A DNA stretch of 64,000 bases from Acidobacteria subdivision 2 bacterium RH1 MAG20 (GTDB taxonomy: Bacteria; Acidobacteriota; Terriglobia; Terriglobales; Acidobacteriaceae), in NCBI GenBank assembly GCA_002197545.1, contig NFUO01000112.1, positions 62,001 through 126,000 of the forward strand, given 5' to 3'. Under the pieces are notes generated by a model, which was given only the letters and a program-made list of their open reading frames with translations, was not told the DNA's origin and made no database searches. Of the stretch, positions 51,664 to 61,816 are shown in pieces. Each line of letters begins with the position of its first letter. Position 1 is the stretch's first letter. The position numbers and the translations under genes are program-made.

Positions 51664-54222
51664 ATGGAAACGACCCTGATACAGGACATTCGCTATGCCA
51701 TACGGCAGCTCAGAAAAACGCCTGGGTTTACGGTGACCGCCGTGCTGACGCTCGCCCTCGGCATCGGAGCCAACGCAGCCATCTTCACCCTGGTCAACGC
51801 CGTCCTGCTGAAGAATCTTCCCGTAGTCGATCCCGCAACCCTCGTCCGCTTCGGCGACGTCAGCGACTGCTGCGTCAATGGAGGAGCGCAGGACAATCCC
51901 AACTACTCGCTCTTCCCCACCGATACCTACAAGTACTTCAAGAAAAACGCTCCCGAATTTCAGGAGGTCGCCGCCATGCAGGCCGGATTCAGCTTTCGGC
52001 CTCTGGTCGTCCGCCGCGACGGCACTCAGGAGAACGCCCGCTCCGTCATGGGCGAGTTCGTCTCGGGAAACTACTTCCGCACCTTCGGGCTTCGACCGGC
52101 CGCGGGACGCATGCTTACCGATGCGGACAATGTCACCGGCGCACCGATGGTCGCCATCATGAGCTACGGGGCATGGCAGCAGCACTACGCCGGTGATCCA
52201 TCCGTCATCGGAAGCACCTTCTGGGTCAACACCAAACCTGTCACCATCGCCGGAATCGCCCCGAAGGGATACTTCGGCGATCGACTCACAAGCACGCCGC
52301 CCGACTTCTATCTGCCCATCGAATCCATGCCTGTGCTGGCCAACGCTACCTATGTAAACGATCCCAACGGATCACGCTGGCTCTACATCGTCGGACGTCT
52401 GAAACCCGGCGTAGCAATGACTCCCGCGCTCCAGGAAAAGATGAGCGCACTGATGCGTCAGGCATTCGCATCGACCAGCGATTTTTCAGCCGAGCAGGGC
52501 AAAAAGCTCCTCGCGAAATCGTATGTAGTCCTCACACCAGGAGGCGCCGGCATCCAGGACATGCAGGACACCTATAAATCGAACCTGCATTTGCTCATGT
52601 GGATCTCCGGCTTGGTTCTCCTCATCGCCTGCGCCAACATCGCCAATCTGCTGCTGGTTCGCGGAATGGCGCGACGCGCCGAAATGTCCATCCGCGCCGC
52701 GCTGGGCGCCGCTCGTACCCGCATCGTCCGCCAACTCCTCACCGAAAGCATCGTGCTCGCCGTCATCAGTGGTGTCGTAGGCCTCATCGTCGCCTACGCA
52801 GGAACTTGTATGCTCCTCGCCATGGCCTTCCCCGGCGCGCAAAACGTCCCCATCGAAGCCAGCCCTTCCGGCATGGTGCTCGCCTTTGCCTTCGGACTCT
52901 CTCTTCTGACCGGCATCCTCTTCGGCGTAGCCCCTGCATGGATCACAGCTAACGTAAATCCCGCCGACGCCCTCCGCACCGGCTCCCGCACCACCGCAAC
53001 CGGCGGCGCTTCCCTGCTTCAACGCGGACTCGTCGTCCTGCAGGCCGCACTATCTCTCGTTTTGCTCGTAGGCGCGGGCCTGTTCATTCGCAGCCTCAAC
53101 AAGCTTCAGCACATCGATCTCAAGCTCGACCCCACCAATCGCTACATCGTGCACATTAATCCGCAGGCGGCAGGCTACGCTCCCTCCCAGGTGGAAGCCC
53201 TCTATCGAACCATCGAAGACCGGTTCCACGCCATCCCCGGCATCCAAAAGGTTGGCATCTCCAGCTATACCCCAATGGAACGGAACAACTGGGGCGAAGG
53301 CGTACAGATACAGGGACAGCCCTACCTGAATGAGGGGGCCTCCTGGGTCAGGGGCAACGCCGAATACTTCGACTCCGTAGGAACCCAGGTCCTCATGGGA
53401 CGAGGTTTCACCACCCAGGACACCTCAACCTCTCCAGCTGTCGCCGTTGTTAATCAGTCCTTCGTCAAAAGATTCTTCAAGCCCGGCGAGAACCCGATCG
53501 GCCACCGCTTCGGTTCACCCGGGCCGCAATCCTCCGGAGACTTTGAGATCGTCGGCGTCGTCGAGGACACCGCATACACCTCCGCGACCTGGAAGAACCA
53601 CCAGATGTACTTCATTCCCTTGACCCGGCGCATACCAGCCTCCGTACTCCGACGCCCCATCGATCAGGATGAAGGCCTCTATGCCGGAGCCATCGTCCTC
53701 AAAACCGACCGCCCCATAGACAACATGCAATCCATCACTCGCCAGACCCTGACCGCCATCAATCCAAACCTGACCGTCGTTAAGTTCCAGACCTTCGACG
53801 AGCAGATCGCCGACCGCTTTACCCAAGACCGCATGGTCACTCGTCTTATGACCCTCTTCAGCGCCCTTGCCCTCCTGCTCGCAACCCTCGGCCCCTACGG
53901 CGTCACCGCCTACACCGTGGCCCGTCGCACCTCCGAGATCGGAATCCGCATGGCCCTCGGAGCAAACCGGAGTAGCGTGGTCGCCATGATCATGCGCGGA
54001 GCGATGCTTCAGACCGCGATCGGTCTGTGCGTCATCGGCATCCCTGTAGCGTGGTTCTCCGTGCGATATATAGAAGCGCAGCTCTACGAAATCAAAGGCA
54101 TGGACCTCAGCGTTCTGGCAATCGCGAGCCTCGCGCTGACGCTCGCGGCAGCCGCCGCGGGATTCATCCCGGCACGACACGCGGCCTCAACCAATCCATC
54201 TCAGGCATTGAGAATGGAGTAG
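51664..54222 (+). CDS. Acidobacterial duplicated orphan permease (ADOP family)
   Basis: 852 residues from ATG 51664 with GAGGAG upstream. The first helix is TPGFTVTAVLTLALGIGANA, followed by a MacB-like periplasmic domain to about 300. The first FtsX-type core is LLMWISGLVLLIACANIANL plus ARRAEMSIRAALGAARTRIV; a second is near the C terminus (MTLFSALALLLATLGPYGVT, RTSEIGIRMALGANRSS). The duplicated structure and absence of an ATPase gene are the definition of this acidobacterial family. Its function is unknown; related MacB exporters move peptides or antibiotics. Confidence 0.92.
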   Translation: METTLIQDIRYAIRQLRKTPGFTVTAVLTLALGIGANAAIFTLVNAVLLKNLPVVDPATLVRFGDVSDCCVNGGAQDNPNYSLFPTDTYKYFKKNAPEFQEVAAMQAGFSFRPLVVRRDGTQENARSVMGEFVSGNYFRTFGLRPAAGRMLTDADNVTGAPMVAIMSYGAWQQHYAGDPSVIGSTFWVNTKPVTIAGIAPKGYFGDRLTSTPPDFYLPIESMPVLANATYVNDPNGSRWLYIVGRLKPGVAMTPALQEKMSALMRQAFASTSDFSAEQGKKLLAKSYVVLTPGGAGIQDMQDTYKSNLHLLMWISGLVLLIACANIANLLLVRGMARRAEMSIRAALGAARTRIVRQLLTESIVLAVISGVVGLIVAYAGTCMLLAMAFPGAQNVPIEASPSGMVLAFAFGLSLLTGILFGVAPAWITANVNPADALRTGSRTTATGGASLLQRGLVVLQAALSLVLLVGAGLFIRSLNKLQHIDLKLDPTNRYIVHINPQAAGYAPSQVEALYRTIEDRFHAIPGIQKVGISSYTPMERNNWGEGVQIQGQPYLNEGASWVRGNAEYFDSVGTQVLMGRGFTTQDTSTSPAVAVVNQSFVKRFFKPGENPIGHRFGSPGPQSSGDFEIVGVVEDTAYTSATWKNHQMYFIPLTRRIPASVLRRPIDQDEGLYAGAIVLKTDRPIDNMQSITRQTLTAINPNLTVVKFQTFDEQIADRFTQDRMVTRLMTLFSALALLLATLGPYGVTAYTVARRTSEIGIRMALGANRSSVVAMIMRGAMLQTAIGLCVIGIPVAWFSVRYIEAQLYEIKGMDLSVLAIASLALTLAAAAAGFIPARHAASTNPSQALRME

Positions 54223-54339
54223 AAATAATGAGCTGAAACTCTGGAAAGCTAGCCCGATCAAGTCCCTACGCCCATAAACCTTCCCAACAAAAGTAGCGTT
54301 AGCCCGGCCTCGATGATCTACTACATCAGGTGAATCGCG

Positions 54340-55401
54340 ATGAATTTCCGGCTCCGAACCATACTTCCTTTCCTTCTGCCTTTTTCTCTTCTCGCTCAGC
54401 AACCCGCTGCAACTCCTCCCGTTCCATCCACACTACAACTCGACGTCACGGTTAACGGCCACTCCGGCAAACTCATCTCCGGCCTAATCCAGTCGAACTT
54501 CACTGTCACCGACAACGGTGCGCCCCAACAGATTCTCAACTTCCGAGCGATCCAGTCTCCCTCTACCGATCCACCCGTCCAGGTCATCCTCCTCATCGAT
54601 ACCGTTAACGCCTACTTCACAACCGTCTCCTACGAGCGCGACCAGATCGCCCAATTCCTCCGCAAGAGCGGGCCCATGCTGCCCTATCCCCTCTCCTTTG
54701 TCTTCTTCGCCAACACCAGCTCGCAGATGCAGCACTCCCCCTCGCGCGACACCGCGGCGCTCCTCAACGAACTCAACAGTCAAGTCAACGGCCTTCGCAC
54801 CATCGGCCGCAACACCGGCATCTACGGCGCAGCCGAGCGTGGTCAGCTCTCCCTCCAAACTCTCAGCCAACTAGCCGCTGTCGAACGAAACATCCCCGGC
54901 CGCAAGCTCCTCATCTGGGTCAGTCCCGGCTGGGCCTATCTCTCCGGCGTGAGAATCTATCTCACTTCACACGATCAGCAGCAGCTCTTCTCCTCGGTCG
55001 TCGGCATGTCCGATGCCCTCCAACGCGCCCGCATCACGCTGTATAACATCGACCCCATCGGCGTCGCCGACTCCGGCTTCCGCACCACCTACTACCAGGA
55101 GTTCCTCAAAGGCGTTAAGGCCCCTAAAGACGTCCAGAACGGCAACCTCGCGCTTCAGGTACTGGCCCAGCACACTGGTGGCAAAGTGCTCAATTCCGGC
55201 AACGACATCGCCGGTGAAATCGCTGCGTGTTTCGACGATACCTCCGCCTTCTACGTCCTGACTGTTCCGCGCGCCCCCGCCGATTCGGCAGATGTCTTCC
55301 ACGAAATCCAGGTCAAACTCCCCGATACCAGCCTCAAAGCGCGCGCACTCTTCGGGTACTACGCCCAACCTCTGACCGCATCGCCGGGAGATCCACGCTA
55401 G
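54340..55401 (+). CDS. Exported VWFA-related acidobacterial protein
   Basis: 353 residues. Signal peptide 1-20. The middle is a von Willebrand A-type domain: DNGAPQQILNFRAIQS, then VQVILLIDTVNAYFTTVSYE, where the usual metal-site DxSxS reads DTVNA, so metal binding is doubtful. Further strands are RKLLIWVSPGWAYLSGVRIY and ARITLYNIDPIGVADSGFRT. Such proteins are numerous in acidobacteria and of unknown role. It follows the permease by 117 bases on the same strand. Confidence 0.88.
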   Translation: MNFRLRTILPFLLPFSLLAQQPAATPPVPSTLQLDVTVNGHSGKLISGLIQSNFTVTDNGAPQQILNFRAIQSPSTDPPVQVILLIDTVNAYFTTVSYERDQIAQFLRKSGPMLPYPLSFVFFANTSSQMQHSPSRDTAALLNELNSQVNGLRTIGRNTGIYGAAERGQLSLQTLSQLAAVERNIPGRKLLIWVSPGWAYLSGVRIYLTSHDQQQLFSSVVGMSDALQRARITLYNIDPIGVADSGFRTTYYQEFLKGVKAPKDVQNGNLALQVLAQHTGGKVLNSGNDIAGEIAACFDDTSAFYVLTVPRAPADSADVFHEIQVKLPDTSLKARALFGYYAQPLTASPGDPR

Positions 55402-55441
55402 AGCGGTTTGCTTCGGGTGTCTACAGATGCTTTGGTCTTGA

Positions 55442-55469
55442 CGCCGTTTTTTCCTCAGGAAAAACGGCG
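55442..55469. terminator. Hairpin between the VWFA gene and ychF
   Basis: CGCCGTTTTT (55442-55451) pairs with AAAAACGGCG (55460-55469), loop of eight. It is the symmetric kind seen at 55442 only once here. It probably ends the VWFA transcript. Confidence 0.6.
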
Positions 55470-55558
55470 CTCGCAGACCTTATCCAGTTCGCAGTAGAGG
55501 CAAAATCGCTCCGATTGCCGAGACATGATTCAATAGAACCAAGGAATCAATCGGAAAA

Positions 55559-56656
55559 ATGCCTCTCAATTGTGGAATCGTTGGCCTCCCCAACGTCGGA
55601 AAAAGCACCATCTTCAACGCTCTCACGTCTGCCAAGGCCCAGGCGGCCAACTACCCCTTCTGCACCATCGACCCCAACACCGGCGTCGTCACCGTGCCCG
55701 ATGAGCGGCTCAGCAAGATCTCCGCCCTCATCCAGCCCAAGTCGCTCGTCCCCACGACGATGGAGTTCATCGACATCGCCGGCCTTGTCGAAGGTGCCAG
55801 CAAGGGCGAGGGCCTCGGCAACCAGTTCCTCGGCCACATCCGCGCCACCGACGCCATCTGCCACGTCGTCCGCTGCTTTGACGACGCCGAAGTTGTTCAC
55901 GTAGCGGGAGGCGTCAACCCGCTTCACGACATCGACATCATCAACACCGAGCTTCTGCTCGCCGATCTCGACACGGTCGAAAAGCGCAACACCAAGGTCG
56001 AAAAGCTGGCCAAAAACACCAGCGATCACAAGATCAAGACTGAAGCCAGCGCGATGCAAAAGCTGCTCGCCGTCCTCAACGCCGGCAAGCCAGCCCGCAC
56101 CGCCGAACTCACCGACGAAGAAAAACTCATCGCCCGCGAACTCTTCCTCATCACCTCCAAGCCCCAGCTCTATGTCGCCAACGTCGACGAGTCCGGCCTC
56201 ATCGAAGGCAACGCCTATACCACCGACGTCGAAAAACGCGCCTCAGAAGAAGGCGCACAGGTCGTCCGTATCTGCGGAGCCATGGAAGCCGAGATCGCCC
56301 AGCTCGAGCCCGCCGAGCGCGACGAATTCCTCAAGGACATGGGCCTCTCCGAGCCCGGCCTCAACCGCCTCATCCACGCCGCCTACCGCCTGCTCGACCT
56401 CATCACCTATTTCACGGCGGGCGTGCAGGAGGTCCGCGCTTGGACCATCAAGCGCGGCACCAAAGCCCCCGGAGCCGCCGGAGTCATCCACTCCGACTTC
56501 GAAAAGGGGTTCATCAAGGCCGACTGCTACGCCTCCGTCGACCTCTTCACCTACGGCAGCGAGCATGCCGTCAAAGAAAAGGGCCTCCTCCGCTCCGAAG
56601 GCAAGGAGTACATCGTCAAGGACGGCGACATCCTCTTCTTCAAGTTCAACGTGTAG
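55559..56656 (+). CDS. ychF: Redox-regulated ATPase YchF (Obg family)
   Basis: 365 residues. P-loop GLPNVGKSTIFN, switch MEFIDIAGLVEGASKGEGLG, base-binding region KPQLYVANVDESG (NxxD-type change that gives ATP preference in this family), a coiled insert and the C-terminal TGS domain (YFTAGVQEVRAWTIKRGTKA ... GDILFFKFNV). Full length compared with YchF (363). It modulates translation or stress responses. It stands alone with a terminator at 56683. Confidence 0.96.
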   Translation: MPLNCGIVGLPNVGKSTIFNALTSAKAQAANYPFCTIDPNTGVVTVPDERLSKISALIQPKSLVPTTMEFIDIAGLVEGASKGEGLGNQFLGHIRATDAICHVVRCFDDAEVVHVAGGVNPLHDIDIINTELLLADLDTVEKRNTKVEKLAKNTSDHKIKTEASAMQKLLAVLNAGKPARTAELTDEEKLIARELFLITSKPQLYVANVDESGLIEGNAYTTDVEKRASEEGAQVVRICGAMEAEIAQLEPAERDEFLKDMGLSEPGLNRLIHAAYRLLDLITYFTAGVQEVRAWTIKRGTKAPGAAGVIHSDFEKGFIKADCYASVDLFTYGSEHAVKEKGLLRSEGKEYIVKDGDILFFKFNV

Positions 56657-56682
56657 CGCGGAGACCCATCAGCGCACAAAAG

Positions 56683-56704
56683 GGCCACCCGTAACCGGGT
56701 GGCC
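56683..56704. terminator. Bidirectional terminator after ychF
   Basis: GGCCACCCG (56683-56691) and CGGGTGGCC (56696-56704) with TAAC loop. On the minus strand CTTTT follows, so it ends the DUF4382 gene, and it can also stop ychF. Confidence 0.78.
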
Positions 56705-56731
56705 TCTTCACTGCAGCAACCTCCTTCGAGG

Positions 56732-58189
56732 CTACTGACATCCCGCAAACGCTAACGTGGAAACCGGCAAAGGAGCTCCGGGAGCTGGCGTAACAGGCGT
56801 TGCTTTCAGCTCATTCGGCGAGCAGTCCAGCGTTCCGCCCGATGAGGGCACGAACGCAATTCCATCCACCGTATAGGAGGCTGGAAGCGTACTCTGCGTC
56901 AACATCGCTCCTCCGGCAGAGAAAGCTCCGACAAACGGCGCACCTGCTGAAACGTTCAGGCTGTAGTTCACGCAATCCGTCCCGGTTGGGCAGGCCGTAT
57001 TGCTTACAGTGGTAACCGCGGCCACAACGCTCGACTGGGTCGCATTCGGAACCAGCGGCACTGTCACTGTCAGCGTGCTGCTCACGGCTTCCAGCATGCT
57101 CAACTGAACGTCAATCCCCGTGGCCGCTGCCGGGTTAGCGCCGTTCTGCGACGTCACCTGTCCCTGCAACGTTGCTGGACCGGCAGATACAACGGGCAGC
57201 GCATACAGTGCCACGGTCGACAGAGCCGATCCCGTCGCCACTCCCGTCACAACGCTGGGCGAATAAACCACGCTGGACGTGTTCTGCCCCACAATCACCA
57301 CATCATAGGTTCCCTGGGGCAGCGGGCAGAAGACAAACTGACCGCTAGCATCGGTCAGCGTGCTCATAAAGACCCGATCGACCCCCGCCGCATCCTTCTG
57401 CTCCAGCGCGACGGTCACTTCTCCAGCGATCGGCTTACCCGTTGCGTTGTCCACCACGGTTCCGTTGATCGACGAAGAGGTCGTGCTCACCTCACCGGCA
57501 TGTAGCACTGGTTTCAGGCGGTACTGCCCATTTCCTTGCTGCACAATCGAAACACAGGTATTGAAGTCGATGTCCAGGTCCTTTGTCTGCCCGGCAGCAA
57601 CATTGAATCCGCCATTGGCGATCTGCCCGGAAGGAATCTTGATGCCCGTCTTCGATTCACTCGAAAGTTGTAAGATATGCGTGCTGCCATCGCTCAGAAT
57701 CACGCAGTTGGCCGCATTCGTGCAGGCATTGTTCTTAATGCTGCCTGCTGCCGAATCGTCCGCCAGAATCACGCGAATCTGCTGATAGTTGCCTGGCTGT
57801 AGTTCCAGCGTATCGCCCAGCGTCGCCAGAAAGCACTGGTTGTTCGCCAGTCCCAGCAGGTCAATTTGCTGTGGAGCACCCGCCAGGCTCGGAGTGAGAT
57901 CAACCCAACCGGAATCGTTGTCTCCGGCGGTTGAACTCACATTCGTTTTGATGTCAGTCACGGTGACATAAACATGCTGATAAGGCCCATTAGGCGCCAT
58001 GCATGTTGACGGATCGCTCAGCATTACGGAGACCTTCGCCATGCCCGAAGTGGTTGGCGAAGAACTGCCGCTACAACCCACCACAATTGCTCCGGTCAGT
58101 ACCAGAGCTACTGCCAGAATGGAGAAGACGATCGGGAGAGGGAATGGTTTTTTCGAGGTACAGCCAGGTTGATTACTGTCTGATGACAT
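56732..58189 (-). CDS. DUF4382 lipoprotein with CarboxypepD_reg-like domain
   Basis: 485 residues from ATG 58189, with AAGGAACTCACC upstream; the longer upstream frame is not used. A lipobox VVGCSGSS follows a hydrophobic stretch (VFSILAVALVLTGAIVVGC). DUF4382 spans about 45-200 (VSVMLSDPSTCMAPNGPYQH, YVTVTDIKTNVSSTAGDND, DLLGLANNQ). A carboxypeptidase-regulatory-like domain (INGTVVDNATGKPIAGEVTV) follows from about 205, then beta-rich C-terminal parts. Probably a surface or periplasmic lipoprotein of unknown role; the Cys-containing pairs (CTNAANC) may form disulfides. Confidence 0.88.
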   Translation of the reverse strand: MSSDSNQPGCTSKKPFPLPIVFSILAVALVLTGAIVVGCSGSSSPTTSGMAKVSVMLSDPSTCMAPNGPYQHVYVTVTDIKTNVSSTAGDNDSGWVDLTPSLAGAPQQIDLLGLANNQCFLATLGDTLELQPGNYQQIRVILADDSAAGSIKNNACTNAANCVILSDGSTHILQLSSESKTGIKIPSGQIANGGFNVAAGQTKDLDIDFNTCVSIVQQGNGQYRLKPVLHAGEVSTTSSSINGTVVDNATGKPIAGEVTVALEQKDAAGVDRVFMSTLTDASGQFVFCPLPQGTYDVVIVGQNTSSVVYSPSVVTGVATGSALSTVALYALPVVSAGPATLQGQVTSQNGANPAAATGIDVQLSMLEAVSSTLTVTVPLVPNATQSSVVAAVTTVSNTACPTGTDCVNYSLNVSAGAPFVGAFSAGGAMLTQSTLPASYTVDGIAFVPSSGGTLDCSPNELKATPVTPAPGAPLPVSTLAFAGCQ

Positions 58190-58755
58190 GGTGAGTTCCT
58201 TCTTTCGGATAAAGTTAAATGTTTTGCGCCTCAGAATGCGCGCCATCAAAAACACCAAGACCGTCAGTAAATGCCAGTCAGTCAAATAAAACCTCAAAGT
58301 GAGATGCGGGAATATGCATATTCTTGCATAAGAAAACTTGAAATATTTGAAGTCACAGAGGCAGGAAATCCTCAGCGAGGATATCTGCTGATCTTCCTTT
58401 TTGTCTGGGAAGAGGGGTGATTTTCTGTGTAAGTTATTCAAAATGAAATATTTACCACTCATGGCTTATATTTCACCGCAACCTGCTTTTTCAGTCTTGT
58501 CTGGAGTCAGCCCCACAGCCAACACCAGCCTCGTATTGCGAAATCCCGTGATTCCACAGGCACCCATGCGGAGCCATCCTCGCTGTCATCCAGGGTCCAT
58601 GCAGCGCGGCATAGATGCCGCTCACCTTTTTTGTCCAGCGAGTCTGTTTTTTTAAAGTAGCTTGCGAACAAATTACTTGTTCCCCGTACCCACTGTGGTT
58701 CTACACCGCACTAACGTCGCACTTTTGTCGGAGACTGGAAGAGGAAACCAACGAC
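58190..58755. other. Gene-free divergent promoter region
   Basis: The interval separates the DUF4382 gene from ddl. It contains the perfect 12-base palindrome AATATGCATATT (58311-58322) with TGCATA repeated at 58325. Small open frames here have no ribosome sites. Confidence 0.5.
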
Positions 58756-59868
58756 ATGAAGAAAAAGCAACGCATCGGCATCCTCTTCGGCGGCCGCTCC
58801 GGCGAGCACGAAGTCTCTCTGCTCTCCGCCGCCTCCATCCTCAAGGCCATCGACAGGAAGAAGTACGAAGTCCTCCCCATCGGCATCACCAAACAGGGCC
58901 AATGGCTCGCCTCCGGCGAAGCCCAGTCCCTGCTGACCGGCGAAGCCAGCCAGCGCGAACCCCTCCAGCTAAGCGCCAGCGCAGACCTCGTCCACCAAAG
59001 CGGTAACCTAACCGAAACCCTCGACGTAATCTTTCCCGTCCTCCACGGCACGTTCGGCGAAGATGGGACCATTCAGGGTCTCTTCGAGTTGGCAGACCTG
59101 GCCTACGTAGGCTCCGGAGTCCTCGGCTCCGCCGCCGGCATGGACAAGGACATCATGAAGAAGCTCTTCGCCGCCGCCGGCCTGCCGCAGACGCCCTACC
59201 TCGCCCTGACCCGCGCCGAATGGAAGGCCGACCCCAAACGCTGCACCCGCCAGATCGAAAAGGCCCTGCAATACCCAGTCTTCGTAAAGCCCGCAAACCT
59301 GGGCTCCAGCGTAGGCATCTCCAAGGTCCACAACCGCTCCAAACTACCCGCCGCGATGGACCTCGCCGCCAGCTTCGACCGCAAGCTCGTCATCGAGCAG
59401 GGCGTAGGCGGTCCCGGCGTCAAGCCTCGCGAACTCGAAGTGGCCGTCCTCGGCAACGACTTGCCCGAAGCCTCCGTCGTCGGTGAAGTCGTCCCTAACA
59501 AGGAGTTCTACGACTACGAGTCCAAGTACGCCGACTCTCCCGAAGACCCCAGCATCCCCATCATCCCCGCCAGACTCACTGCCGCCGAATCCAAGCAGGT
59601 CCGCGCCATGGCCATAGCCGCCTTCCGCGCTTGCGACTGCTCCGGCCTCGCCCGCGTCGACTTCCTGATGGAACCTGCCCGTAAAGGTAAGAAGTCTCGC
59701 ATCTATCTCAACGAAATCAATACCATGCCCGGCTTCACCAGTATCAGCATGTACCCTAAGCTATGGGAAGCCACTAGCCTGCCCTACAAAAAACTGATCG
59801 ACCGCCTCATCGCCCTGGCGGTCGAGCGACACAAAGAAAAGCAACAGACCCAGTTCAGCCGCGTCTAA
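58756..59868 (+). CDS. ddl: D-alanine--D-alanine ligase
   Basis: 370 residues from ATG 58756 (GAGG 14 bases upstream; the upstream frame lacks a better start). ATP-grasp: [20 protein letters not shown] at the N terminus, [66 protein letters not shown] and [20 protein letters not shown]. It makes the D-Ala-D-Ala dipeptide of peptidoglycan in the cytoplasm. A TonB-type gene follows by 19 bases. Confidence 0.96.
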   Translation: MKKKQRIGILFGGRSGEHEVSLLSAASILKAIDRKKYEVLPIGITKQGQWLASGEAQSLLTGEASQREPLQLSASADLVHQSGNLTETLDVIFPVLHGTFGEDGTIQGLFELADLAYVGSGVLGSAAGMDKDIMKKLFAAAGLPQTPYLALTRAEWKADPKRCTRQIEKALQYPVFVKPANLGSSVGISKVHNRSKLPAAMDLAASFDRKLVIEQGVGGPGVKPRELEVAVLGNDLPEASVVGEVVPNKEFYDYESKYADSPEDPSIPIIPARLTAAESKQVRAMAIAAFRACDCSGLARVDFLMEPARKGKKSRIYLNEINTMPGFTSISMYPKLWEATSLPYKKLIDRLIALAVERHKEKQQTQFSRV

Positions 59869-59887
59869 GCAGCACAGGAGAGCAGCG

Positions 59888-60523
59888 ATGCAGACCATCG
59901 GCAGGCCCATTGGGCCCGAGCGCCGGACGTCGAAGCCCATCGTTGGAGCTGTGGCGGTTCATGCCCTTCTGCTCGGAACTCTCATCCACTGGAGCACGCC
60001 CTGGGTCGCTCCCATCCGCCTGCCGGGCAGCGAACACGGCAGCAACCTTCTGCTCACCTATTCCCCCGGACGCGCACCCGTACAGTCCGCCGCTTCCAAC
60101 CCCAAAACCAAACCAAAACTCGCCGAGGCTAAATCTCCCCTGCCGAAGCCGCCAACCCCAAAGGTGGAGGACACAGCCACCTCGCCCAACACCAATTCGC
60201 CCGTCTCCGCACAGCCTGACTCCACTGCTGGTGCAGATGCCCTGGGTTCCGGCAACATTAACATCGCCCTGGCCAGCTACTTTCCTGCGCCCAAGCCCGA
60301 TCTTTCTTCGTTGCCGCCGGGGACGCGAGGCGATGTCATCCTCGATATTGTCATCGACGCTACGGGAAAGATCTCGGACCTGAAGATGACCCATGGCCTG
60401 GGCCACGGTATCGACGAAACCGTCATCGCGACAGTGCAACAGTGGACCTTCCATCCCGCCACCAGAGACGGCCAGCCCGTTGCCAGCGAGCAGGAGCTCC
60501 ACTTCCACTACGAGCGAGGCTAG
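59888..60523 (+). CDS. TonB-family energy transducer protein
   Basis: 211 residues with CAGGAG upstream. One N-terminal helix (IVGAVAVHALLLGTLIHW) is followed by a Pro/Lys-rich linker (PKTKPKLAEAKSPLPKPPTP) and a TonB C-terminal domain (GDVILDIVIDATGKISDLKM, VIATVQQWTFHPATRDGQPV). It would couple inner-membrane energy to an outer-membrane receptor, but the exact partner is unknown because no ExbB/ExbD is near. It is downstream of ddl, probably on the same transcript. Confidence 0.88.
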   Translation: MQTIGRPIGPERRTSKPIVGAVAVHALLLGTLIHWSTPWVAPIRLPGSEHGSNLLLTYSPGRAPVQSAASNPKTKPKLAEAKSPLPKPPTPKVEDTATSPNTNSPVSAQPDSTAGADALGSGNINIALASYFPAPKPDLSSLPPGTRGDVILDIVIDATGKISDLKMTHGLGHGIDETVIATVQQWTFHPATRDGQPVASEQELHFHYERG

Positions 60524-60531
60524 GCGAATCC

Positions 60532-61764
60532 CTACAACACCCGGCTGTGTTCGTATCCTTCGGACGTCAATGCCGCCAGCAGCTCTTCAACCTGCTCGCG
60601 CCCGCGAGTCTCCAGCGTGATGTCGATTGCCGTGTTCCCCAGATTTACCCCATAGTAAGCACGGTTATACAGAGTATCGACAATGTTGGCGCGGTGGCTC
60701 GCGATCAGTTTCGTCAACTCCGCCAGCGCGCCCGGCTTATCCAGCAGATGAATCCGCAGCCGGATCATACGTCCATCCTGCACCAGACCGCGCTCGATGA
60801 TCCGCGAGAGCAGCGTCACATCGATGTTGCCCGCGCTGACAATCACCGCCGTCCGTTCATCCTTCAGCGTCGTCTTCTTCTGGATCAGCGCAGCCAGCGC
60901 CGTAGCTCCAGCGCCTTCGGCCAGCGTCTTCTCCCGCTCCAGCAGCACCAGAATCGCCGAAGCGATCTCGTCCTCATCGACAGTGACGATCTCATCGACA
61001 TACTGAGCGACCACCGGAAACGTGACATCTCCAGCGCGCCGCACCGCGATGCCATCGGCAATCGTCGTCGCCGACTCCAGCGTCACCGGATGATGCTGCT
61101 CCATCGCCGCAGCCATCGAAGGCAGCCGCGAAGTCTGCACTCCAATCACCCGAATGTCCGGCCGCGATTCTTTGATGGCGCAGGCAATTCCGCCAATCAA
61201 CCCGCCGCCGCCAATCGGCACCACCACCGCCTGCAACTCCGGAACCTGCTCCAGCAGCTCCAGCCCAATCGTCCCTTGTCCCGCCATCACAACCGGGTCA
61301 TCGAACGGATGAATAAACGTCATCCCCTCGGCCTTGCAGATCCGCGTCGCCTCATCGCAAGCCTCGTCGTAGTTGGCCCCATGCAGCACTACCTCAGCGC
61401 CAAACCCTCGCGTCGCCGTCACCTTCACCAGCGGCGTCGCCAGCGGCATGACAATGACACTGCGAATCCCCCGCTTCGTCGCATGGTAGGCCACACCCTG
61501 TGCATGGTTCCCCGCGCTAGCCGCCACCACGCCACGCGCTGTCTGCTCCGGCGTCAGCGTAGCAATGCGGTTCAGCGCGCCGCGCTCCTTGAACGAGCCC
61601 GTCATCTGCAGGTTTTCGAGCTTCAGATAAATCTGCTGCCCGGTCAGCGCAGATAGCATCTGCGAGTGCGCGCAGGGCGAATAGTAGATCGACCCACGCA
61701 GCCGCTCACGCGCGGCCAGCACGTCGGCAAGGCTGATACTCAGGTTATTGATGGATTTGCTCAC
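60532..61764 (-). CDS. ilvA: Threonine ammonia-lyase (threonine dehydratase) with ACT-like tail
   Basis: 410 residues. The fold-type II PLP enzyme shows KLENLQMTGSFKERGA (Lys59 Schiff base), AASAGNHAQGVAYHA and PIGGGGLIGG (phosphate loop). The C-terminal part from about 320 (IRLRIHLLDKPGALAELTKL) is an ACT-type regulatory domain. It deaminates threonine to 2-oxobutanoate for isoleucine synthesis or threonine use. The size and single ACT domain fit the short biosynthetic or TdcB-like class. It is convergent with the TonB gene, with eight bases between. Confidence 0.92.
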   Translation of the reverse strand: MSKSINNLSISLADVLAARERLRGSIYYSPCAHSQMLSALTGQQIYLKLENLQMTGSFKERGALNRIATLTPEQTARGVVAASAGNHAQGVAYHATKRGIRSVIVMPLATPLVKVTATRGFGAEVVLHGANYDEACDEATRICKAEGMTFIHPFDDPVVMAGQGTIGLELLEQVPELQAVVVPIGGGGLIGGIACAIKESRPDIRVIGVQTSRLPSMAAAMEQHHPVTLESATTIADGIAVRRAGDVTFPVVAQYVDEIVTVDEDEIASAILVLLEREKTLAEGAGATALAALIQKKTTLKDERTAVIVSAGNIDVTLLSRIIERGLVQDGRMIRLRIHLLDKPGALAELTKLIASHRANIVDTLYNRAYYGVNLGNTAIDITLETRGREQVEELLAALTSEGYEHSRVL

Positions 61765-61816
61765 TCTCTGTCGATGTTACCCGAACCGCAACTCCTCATC
61801 TCAGTTTTTGAAAGCC

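Noticed and set aside
60442..61656. 404-residue plus-strand ORF
   Set aside because: Antisense to ilvA; Arg/His/Gln-rich composition.
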